64,000 nucleotides of DNA, from assembly GCA_029641185.1 (NCBI GenBank), contig JAPWGK010000016.1, positions 496,001-560,000 on the forward strand, given 5' to 3'. This document shows positions 56,028 to 64,000 of this stretch, piece by piece (position 1 is the first letter of the stretch; each line of letters begins with the position of its first letter). A program made the translations under genes and the position numbers. Below the pieces are notes generated by a model that saw only the letters and a list, made by a program, of their open reading frames with translations, was not told the DNA's origin and made no database searches. Source of the stretch: Pseudofabraea citricarpa (Eukaryota > Ascomycota > Leotiomycetes > Helotiales > Dermateaceae).

Positions 56028-58572
56028 AGGTATTTGTGAGAAAGAAGAAGAAGGATCGAGAGCGTGTATAGCTGAATTAGTCTGATTGGGCTCAGCGCAA
56101 ACGTTGGCTCGCTTCGTTTCTAACTCGCTTCGTTTCCAAACAGAAAAGGTGACTTGTTGGCTGCTCTTTGGAGATTGGCTTTAGGCTCTGCTGGTCGTTG
56201 TGTAAGATCTGCGTATAGGATCTGCGCATACGCGTAGTGGAGTGCTGCCAGTTGAGATTCGAAGAACGGGAAATATTGGTAATGCCCCGGCGCGAAGCGG
56301 GGGATGACTTGTACACAGAGAACTCGAGCGCCATGCCCAAGCTCCTGTGAATAGTATAACTCAAACAGAAGAAGTAAAAAGAAGTGGTGACTTGCTGGCT
56401 GCCCTTTGGAGTGTTGGCTTTGTGCAAAGGTGGCAAGTTGATTCTTCTCAAAGTGTCGAGCCGCGCAGGAGATCATAAGGGTTCTGAGATTTGACGCTAA
56501 AACTAGCGAGCAAACCCGTGACTACCTTCCGCCACAAGTGCGATTGCTTTAGGTACCTCGGTAGGTACCTAGGTATATATTATCATTTTCTCTATATTGA
56601 TCTATCACTTTGACACTATGCCTTAACTACCTCATACCTGTAACAATTCCCCAGAGCAAAAAGCAGGCACGGTCACTCACAAGCCTCTCGCTTCTCGCGC
56701 AATCTTTGTAGGTCTTTGAGGGGGGAGTCCATGAGTCTTGAGAGTTCAGTGAGATTAATGAACTGCCAGTCATATCCTCTGGATTGATATGGTATACTGG
56801 CCCGTGGACGCTCTTGCCATCCTGGTCGGAGGCCATGTTGCGCGCGCTCATACTACCAGAATTTGCTCCCAACGAAAAGAAGTGGCCGTCGTCATGCTCG
56901 TCTGAGACGATCAACGCGGCGGAAAGCACAGATGGCGTAGCTTACCTATCTAGGTATCCAGCAATGCCACTGCCTCTCTGGAGGTTTCCACACCGAAATG
57001 CATATAAATTGAGTGCCACGACGAGCTTGATCACTCCTACACATTACCTCCTTCATACTCATCTCCTTCATACTCACCTCTCCGCCTCTTACCCCACGTA
57101 TCGCCTTCTCCACGTAAATTCCTCTGTACCTTGTTCTACACATCACCACATCGATACCCTCATTCCGGAGTGGCACTTTCAATGGACAACCTCAACAACA
57201 ATGAGCACCAGTACTTTCGTTGGATGAGCTCAGCAGGTCTTCTGCCAATACCACGCTCTGTTGGACGAGCTCAGCATGTCTTCTGCTAATACCATGTCTG
57301 CTGGTGTCCACGATCCTTTCGAGTTCTGTTGGATTCTTAAAAGGAGACTCGATTGCAGAATGAGGTATGTCTACAGGGTGGTATCCATACAGGTATATGT
57401 GGTTCTAATATGAGTCCAGTTGTACAGTTGTACTAGCATGAAACCAGCGAAACTGGCGATACAACCTGACTCCTGAAGTCCGACAAGCTCCTTGTCGGAT
57501 GCATAGCTATATTTCAAGAAGTCAACAAGGTTTCAGCACGCGATATTGACAACGATATATCTATGCTGCTCCAGTACCAAGACAGCCGGATTTTGGCCAC
57601 GGAAATCTGGGGGAAATGCAATGATGGCACCAAGTCCTTACTACGCACCTGACAATGGACAGATTCCACAATCGAGAGAAGCAAGACATTGAAAAGGTGC
57701 CAGACCTATGGGGTACTACGGGTGACGATGCTTATCCTCTCACTCTCTGCTACCGCGCTTTCTTCTTGGAGTACTTCCCAGAGTGTTCATCCCCTCTCCC
57801 TATGTGGTACTTTGATATGGAAGGCGGCAAAGAGATTTTAGATTCCACAACTGGCTCATACTGGAAATGTAAATAGCCTCATTTTGTACGTAGCTTTTAA
57901 CAATCATGCACATCCTCCCGCACAATGAACGTACTTACGCACCTTTCTATGCCTTGGCGATTCAAGTTGGTTTCTTGTATAATAAATATACCGTATATCA
58001 CATGTACACGTGGGAAACGTTAACACCGTGAGTTTTACCGTTTTACGTGTAAATATTTTGACCGTTCCTACAGGTCCAATCTTAAGTTACTACCCACTCA
58101 CCTTGAACCAGCCACCTTTATGAGCCATAGTAAAAGGATCTGACCAAAGTAAATCTTAACTGAATCAATTGGGTTTAAATTCTCTTCGAATTAAATGGCT
58201 AACTTGTGTACCTTCCTCTAACTTTCGAGAACTTTAAAAGCCGTATTTTTGAGGAATTTTATCTCGGTGACACATTTAGGTGTAATCGAAAAGTATCAGT
58301 ATTAATAATTTCCTACGCTAAGAGGCCCAGATATCGAGGGAGTACCAGCGGCAATAGAAGATAGTGAGATGTGTGTTGGTGTTTCTGTAAGCGAGCAGTT
58401 GCTAGTGGTGGGCGGCACGAGGCGGGCGGCTGCAATCTTATTTTTAGCTTAGCGATGTTTTGGGGACTTACTTCTTTTAAAACACACCACTGGTGTCTTT
58501 TCTTCCACAAACTTATTTTTCTGGCGCAATCGTATCATTGGAGTGAAGATACTCTGTCAAAACCTAGATTTC
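56028..58572. other. stretch without a confident gene
   Basis: Contains a pair of related segments (about 56148 and 56388, shared GGTGACTTG.TGGCTGC.CTTTGGAG), a minus-strand frame 56929..56627 with a charged end that looks like an exon remnant, and a plus-strand frame 57655..57876 (73 codons, unrecognised). 57050-57085 has a TCCTTCATACTCA short repeat. The last 700 bp are the promoter region of the PAQR gene. Confidence 0.4.
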
Positions 58573-59850
58573 ATGGCTACCCCTCGGTTCAACATCGATA
58601 GCTCCAGGCACTTAAAGGAAACTCTGACGATGTCGAAGTATCAGCCGCGACACATGCTCTTAGATCAAATTCGTGAGTAGCCCTTTAGAATACATAAGGT
58701 AGTTTCTGATATGGTTATGCCTAAGCATCATGGCAACGGTAGGTTCGAACTCTTAAAGATTTCGTGAGCAGTTCCTGATCAGGTCAGGGAGAATGAGTAT
58801 ATCTTGTCAGGATATCGGTATGCATATTTCCTTTTTCTAGCTGCTGATCCTAACTCTTACTTCAAGGCCAACATCAGGATCTTTACTTGGGTCGCTTCAA
58901 AGTGTTTTGCAATGGCACAATGAGACAAGTAAGGCCATACTTCCACTCCTGCTTCTACCGAAACTAACTATATAAAGTCAACATACACTCTCATATTGTT
59001 GGCGCTTTTATATTTGCTATAGCTCCCTGGATATTCTACCACTACTATTATGTGCACTTCGTTTACGCCCAATCAATAGATCTTGTATTGTTTACCTTGT
59101 ACTCCATTGGTGTCTCGGTTTGCTTTGCATGCTCAACAAGGTAATCTTAACGAGCTTGTCTTCTATATTGTCACTGAACTTCTATATAGCTGTCATGTCT
59201 TCTGGAACCATAGTCCATCCTGGGCAATCTTTGGAAACCAGTTAGATTATCTCGGCATTGTTCTACTCATGTGGACTGCTAGTCTGCCCACAGTCTACTA
59301 TGGATTCATTTGCAATCCCCAATTGAGAAATCTCTACTGGATTTTTGTAGGATACCAGTAATCATGAACACTGGCAATCATTTTAACAGAACGTCTAGAC
59401 ATCTGTCATAGCAGGCGCCTGCATAACGGCGACGTTGAACTCACGCTTCTCCTCCCCCACATTCCGAGCATATAGAGCTCTTCTGTATGCGTCTCTCGGC
59501 ATCACTGCGTTTGTATTTATAATTCATGGAATATTGATCCATGGATTGGCAATTCAAACCGAGCGTATGGCTTTAAATTGGATGGCATGGATGGGGATAT
59601 TCAATGTTGTGGGAGCAGTTGTGTACGCAGCGAGGGTAAGGTTCAGTTCGAGTATTTATTGATCTATGGCTAGAGCTAATCTATATGTAAGGTGCCTGAA
59701 CGCTGGTCCCCTTACCAGTTTGACTTCGTAGGGGCTAGTCATCAAATCTTTCATGTCATGGTTATTGTGGCGGGCATTGTGCACTTTCTGGGCTTGGTAA
59801 CTGCATTTGAACTCATTCGGAAAGAGGAGAACTTTTGTCAAAACCAATAG
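58573..59850 (+). CDS. PAQR/AdipoR-family seven-helix membrane protein (IZH/haemolysin III-like)
   Basis: Seven exons (58573..58672, 58772..58817, 58867..58928, 58978..59140, 59190..59346, 59399..59635, 59692..59850) join in frame to 307 residues. Family motifs are built across the joins: ENEYILSGYRPTSG (exons 2-3), HNETINIHSHIVGA (3-4), STSCHVFWNHS (4-5), and SPYQFDFVGASHQIFHVMVIVAGIVHFL (exon 7). The zinc-binding His residues of the family are present in SCHVFWNHS and in ASHQIFHVMVIVAGIVH, so the catalytic-type zinc site looks intact. Members act as ceramidase-like receptors or affect sterol and zinc homeostasis in fungi. About seven hydrophobic segments are visible; it locates to plasma membrane or endomembranes. 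Exon 2 is only 46 nt; its acceptor at 58771 is set by frame and the LPDQVRENEYI match. Confidence 0.88.
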
Positions 59851-60836
59851 TGGGTGTGGCTGTGCCGTCAGGTACTAGATGTGGAATATTCTATGACCTA
59901 CCTTGAGAATTGGGCAGTAATTGTGCGATTCTATGGGGGATATTTTAGCCCTTTAGGATCGAGATTAAGAACTACAAATACATGAAATACCACAGTTTAA
60001 TCTCTAAAATATTTGGTCACTCAGATCCTCCGCAAGCATTTGTATTACAAGATATTGAAGAAGAAGAATTTTGCTTGGGGTTTCGCTCCTTTGTGCAAGG
60101 CTTTTGAATGAATAAGACAACGAATAGTTTAAGCGAGCTGATCAAGCCAGCGAGATGCCAACAATTGAATTCCGAAAATAAAAACAAACAATAAAAGACG
60201 GGCCGAAGTTATCGCTTTTTGAAACAACAGAGAAATCATATTCAAGTTTCTCATTTTTGAAAGTACTTCCATATTACTGATTAAAGTGTGCCTACTCCAA
60301 CCTCAACCGTGTTTTTCGGCAAAACTAACTTTCCACATCTCAACAAGCGGAAAGAATCAGGAGATGTACCACCCCCTTGTATTACTTTGTTGGAGCTTCT
60401 TAATTTTGCGTCGCACTAGAAACCTAAAAGTTCTTGCAGTTAGCACCCATTAATTCCACTTCGCAGTACCTCTTGATTGCCGACTGCTGAATCCTAAAAA
60501 GTGTCGTATCATTAATTGCGATTTTCGTCCTGGTAAGCTAACTCTGTTACTTAGGTAACTCGCGAAAAATTCTTTTTCGTTGTTGGACCTGGATTTTCAG
60601 CCGCGCTATATGTTATTTCGATCGCTCACTACCTAGGTACCGTCTGATTATTTTACTCGGCGAGCTACCACGCGCTATCAATAAGTCTCTTCTTGAAGAC
60701 TATTTGGTGCAAGTTTCACGCAAACTTTTTGACTTCTATGTTTCTTTACAACAATCATCCATCATCCATCATCCATCAATCTTTATCCCTCATCCCTCGT
60801 TAATCGACATAACCCACCATCACTTTGCGACCAACT
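59851..60836. other. intergenic region
   Basis: 3' flank of the PAQR gene and promoter of the next gene. A CATCCATCATC microsatellite lies at about 60755-60800, just before the start. No gene seen. Confidence 0.5.
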
Positions 60837-61274
60837 ATGCTACGATTATCAACCATGCGACCTCTTGGTAAAGGCTGGACGGCGCCTTCCTTACGCTATT
60901 TCACCAGTCACCACTTCGCTCCTCGCCCCTTCTTGCCCTCACCACGTGCAAGATATTCTCCCGCAAAAGCACTATACTTAAAGGGTGCTCAAACCCGTGC
61001 GGTGCACAAGAAGGCAGGCTCTAAATGGGACCAAGGAAAGCAGCCGTCAGACGAATACAGAGACCCTTACAGAGACCCATACACAGATGAATACGCAGAT
61101 AAATATAGAGACGAGAATGACAACGAAGAAGGTGGTTCGAGCTTGATACCTGCCTTCCACGGTCTTGGGCTCTTGCTTTTTATGGTAGGAGCTCGCGAAC
61201 GACGCCGAAGGCTGCGAGAGGAGGCGTCAGTCGATGAAGATTGTGAGGTCGGTCCTGAAGGGTCCAGTGGTTAA
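60837..61274 (+). CDS. small protein, probably mitochondrial, unrecognised
   Basis: Single exon, 145 residues. The N-terminus (MLRLSTMRPLGKGWTAPSLR) is basic, lacks acidic residues, and could be a mitochondrial presequence. A tyrosine/aspartate repeat (YRDPYRDPYTDEYADKYRDE) precedes one hydrophobic segment (LIPAFHGLGLLLFMVGA), then a basic RERRRR and an acidic tail. Possibly a single-pass inner-membrane protein. I do not know the family. The start is the first ATG of the frame; a second ATG lies seven codons on. Confidence 0.6.
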   Translation: MLRLSTMRPLGKGWTAPSLRYFTSHHFAPRPFLPSPRARYSPAKALYLKGAQTRAVHKKAGSKWDQGKQPSDEYRDPYRDPYTDEYADKYRDENDNEEGGSSLIPAFHGLGLLLFMVGARERRRRLREEASVDEDCEVGPEGSSG

Positions 61275-62808
61275 TCTCTGAACTCCGTTGAGAAATTGCT
61301 ATTGTCATTGCCGCACTGGTGCTTCTGGACCATAATTGGTCAGGCAGGGGCTGCTAGAATCAGAGATTTGCAATAATTAGAAGAAGCGGCATAGTTGGAG
61401 TCAGTTTGGGTTTGCGCCTTCCATTTTACACCAGTGATGTCAGATAATTTTTGAATATACGGTGGATGTTTGTATGGGCACTTAACTTGGTGGAAAATCT
61501 CACAGGAAGGAATACTTTCGAACGCTGGCTCACTTCGTTACAGCTTTCTATCACGCCATAGTAAGCTCTTTTTGCTAATGAATATTTCTGTCCTGTAATG
61601 TAGCGCCGGTTCAGTTTCGGCTCGGATTCGGAATTACCAACTGTAAATAAATTTGTAGCAGTTATAGAAATACCTTTTATCAAGATTGAATGAACTCTGA
61701 ATGAACTCTCTATTATTCAGCTCACCTTCAAACAAAGTATACTAAAATCTGGCTTTTAAAGAGAAAAGTAACGGAATCTGCTGTAGTCAGATTTCGTCTC
61801 CCAAGTTCCGCCTTTTCTTCTTTTATTTGGTCGCTTCACGAAGTTGATTGCGTCCTCTGTCGCTATTCTGCTTGGTGAATAGATCCCTCATAATTTTATC
61901 TTGACTCTGAAAGAGCCAGTCCTTCGATTTTTATTTTCAGTGCCGTCTTTCAACATATTTAGGCTTCTAAGTTGTATGGGTCCTCGTCCTCGTCCCTTCG
62001 GCGCTCGCTTAACGATTCAATACCCCCCACCTGGTCTACTGCGTAGATTCGTCGGTCAAAGCCAGACCTTTTGCGATAAGATTTTGGGATTTAGAATTGT
62101 TTCTTTTGAAGCGCTCAGGTTACATCAAGTGCTCGTATATGCAACGGCCCGGGCCAGAACATGATTAGTGATCTTGCTCTTAAGAAAGGAGGTTTAGGTA
62201 GAGAATATATCAGTTGTAACCTCCAAATGGCATAAAGTAAGCACTAGAAATTATACATGAAGTAGGGAGAAGGCATAAACAAGCAACAAAGCAGCAAGCA
62301 CATCATGAATAAACATAATCCTTGGAATGAAATACCTATGGTGATATAAAATGCTGTCGATTTTTCCTTTCAACGCATATGTATCAGGAAATATTTGAGG
62401 ACAATTCTCGACGTCATAATTTATTCTCTGCTCACGGCATACCTAAACGGTCATTCCATTCCAGCATTGTGCCAAGCAACTCGATGAAGATTATCTCCGC
62501 ATTTCACACTATAATTGTCGGTCGACTTGGTTCAGGCAAAAGTGGTATAACTCAAATAATCATAAAAATGCCTCTTGAATTATACAAAGAAGGAAGAAGG
62601 TCAGTTAAGCTGGCTTTCTTACTCCACAACCATCCACAAACACATCTAGATCTAAGGATCTTAGATCTTCTTCACCCCCACATCACAACACTTCCACATC
62701 ACAACCCTTCCACTTCCATACACATACCATTACAACACTTCCACTTTCACACACATAACCCCAATCCGCGCCCTACCCCTCTAGTCACCACAAACACTCA
62801 CACGCGCC
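61275..62808. other. intergenic region
   Basis: No convincing gene. The plus frame 62379..62987 contains a P-loop-like GRLGSGKSG but runs out-of-frame over the real coding sequence that begins at 62809. 62630-62800 is CA/CT-rich, like a fungal 5' leader. Confidence 0.45.
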
Positions 62809-64000
62809 ATGGCTTCAGGCGTGCAAGACTGGGGCGGCGCGCAAGACACTACTGCACAGACTTCCAATACCGCCGAGTCAACCACGAAAACCTGGGCCGA
62901 GTGGGGCGCGCAAGACGGTCAAGCTCAAGACGATCAAGCTCAAGACGCGACTCAACCCGCTCCCACAGAAGCAACACTGCCCGATGAAGAATTCCCATCA
63001 TCTACCGCAGCAGAGGGCGGGGAATCATTCCATGAGCCAAAAGTAGTCTACAAGGTTGATCCAGAAGATGACCAGCACTTCCACGAGCTCACCGAACTCT
63101 CAAGAATCACGGGTATTGAAGAAGATCTCTTCACCCCATGGCCAGCTTTGGGTACAATCAACAACGTCATTGGTTCCGAACACTACTTGGTCTCAGGTGC
63201 TCTCCCATCGATGAAGCTTATCTTCAGCAAACCTGACTACCGTCGCGGATCACTGATCATTCCTATTCGATTCCCGCGTAACATGCTTCCCATGGCCAAC
63301 CCGGAGCAAGCTCAGGCCTATTACTTGAATCTCGAGTTCCAGCTCCGAGATATTAAGTCCTTTGAATTTGTCTCAATCGAGAATGGGCTTGATCGAAGCG
63401 AATTGACAAAGATCTGTAGCTACGCCAAACAGTCACGAGGAATCATGGACATGGACGACATGACCGCCAACCTCCGCAGACTTCGCTTCACAGCAAAGCG
63501 CTGCCTCGTTCAAAATATCAACATCCCGCATCTGAAGGACACCAAGCTTAGCGGAATCGCAGCGAAGATCATCAACAGCTGCCAGACTGCCACAGACCAG
63601 AATCCTGTATCCATAGACCTTTTGCTCAAGGATCAACTCCACAACGATGCGAGTCTGCTCCTACCAGAACTCAAGAAAGCTGACTTGGGTATCATCGCTG
63701 AAAAGGCTAAGGACCCCATCAGCCTCTACTTTAAAGGTGCACCAAAGACAGGTACCCTAACGAAAGGCAACGCGGTACCATGGAACGCGCTCCCCCCAGC
63801 AAAGATCCAACCCGCGAAGGTTGTTCACTCAGACATGCACGATTACGCAATTGGACAATTCTATGGCAGAATAGGAGAGTACACCTTCGAAGAAGCTATC
63901 TCAAGTAAATATATCGGCCAAGAATTCAAGACTGCCCATTTCCCTCTTCCAAACTCTATCACCAAGCCAGGAGGACTACCTAACGTGTACTTGGCATTCA
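62809..64000 (+). CDS. unrecognised protein, 3' end outside window
   Basis: Open without a stop from the ATG at 62809 to the right edge (397 codons visible). The N-terminal 80 residues are acidic and Gln/Ala-rich, with repeated WGAQD-type and QAQDDQAQD phrases. Beyond, the sequence is well-ordered with alternating hydrophobics (for example LVSGALPSMKLIFSKPDYRR, GSLIIPIRFPRNMLP, LNLEFQLRDIKSFEF), which is typical of a folded domain. I do not recognise the family, and no catalytic motif, signal peptide or membrane segment is visible. Real coding status is supported by 1.2 kb of open frame with biased codon use. Confidence 0.8.
   Translation, partial: MASGVQDWGGAQDTTAQTSNTAESTTKTWAEWGAQDGQAQDDQAQDATQPAPTEATLPDEEFPSSTAAEGGESFHEPKVVYKVDPEDDQHFHELTELSRITGIEEDLFTPWPALGTINNVIGSEHYLVSGALPSMKLIFSKPDYRRGSLIIPIRFPRNMLPMANPEQAQAYYLNLEFQLRDIKSFEFVSIENGLDRSELTKICSYAKQSRGIMDMDDMTANLRRLRFTAKRCLVQNINIPHLKDTKLSGIAAKIINSCQTATDQNPVSIDLLLKDQLHNDASLLLPELKKADLGIIAEKAKDPISLYFKGAPKTGTLTKGNAVPWNALPPAKIQPAKVVHSDMHDYAIGQFYGRIGEYTFEEAISSKYIGQEFKTAHFPLPNSITKPGGLPNVYLAF

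Noticed and set aside
58728..58765. tRNA-like GGTTCGAACTC box
   Set aside because: Lies in the first intron of the PAQR gene, and no matching A box or cloverleaf arms can be drawn around it.
62379..62987. Open frame with a P-loop-like GRLGSGKSG
   Set aside because: The second half is an out-of-frame reading of the true coding sequence starting at 62809, and no Walker B or other NTPase motif follows. The motif is probably chance.

Overview
The window is nuclear DNA of a filamentous ascomycete (Pezizomycotina; gene content fits Leotiomycetes, but that rank is inference). The reasons are short spliceosomal introns of about 47-90 nt with GTRNGT donors and CTAAC/CTGAC-type branch points, a Zn2Cys6 regulator, GPI-type secreted Ser/Thr-rich proteins, ORC5, TRM6 and ARPC3 of fungal type, and repeats carrying C:G to T:A decay that looks like repeat-induced point mutation (RIP). 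Most gene models here were rebuilt by hand from splice sites. Every multi-exon model was checked to stay in frame from start to stop.

Layout. 0-11 kb: a truncated small secreted protein, an RS/SR-type nuclear protein whose first intron carries an in-frame coding-like segment, a GPI-type serine/alanine-rich secreted protein, an M24-family metallopeptidase, and an unrecognised 515-residue protein. 11-15 kb: about 4 kb without a recognisable gene. 15-23 kb: one 2,476-residue secreted protein with five tandem pectin-methylesterase (CE8) modules and a Ser/Thr-rich tail. 23-43 kb: mostly conserved housekeeping and metabolic genes. They are a MINDY-type deubiquitinase with a CaaX tail, TRM6, ARPC3, a beta-hydroxyacid dehydrogenase, a Sulfotransfer_4-like protein, an NAD(P)-binding oxidoreductase, a secreted cupredoxin, a Zn2Cys6 factor, ORC5 and an FSH1-type serine hydrolase. 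An ankyrin-like relic lies at about 30.7-31.1 kb.

43-57 kb is an accessory island. It has two genes with CCCH-type cysteine/histidine clusters (one joined to an RRM, one joined to an F-box-like domain), a decayed copy of the second, direct and inverted segmental duplications, 109-bp tandem repeats, a pentapeptide-coding minisatellite inside a possible mobile element, and several dispersed repeat families. Some copies are visibly decayed by C:G to T:A changes.

57-64 kb returns to ordinary genes: a seven-exon PAQR/AdipoR-family membrane protein, a small probably mitochondrial protein, and an unrecognised acidic protein running off the right edge. No rRNA, convincing tRNA, CRISPR array or bacterial-type operon was seen. 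Genes are separate transcription units on both strands.
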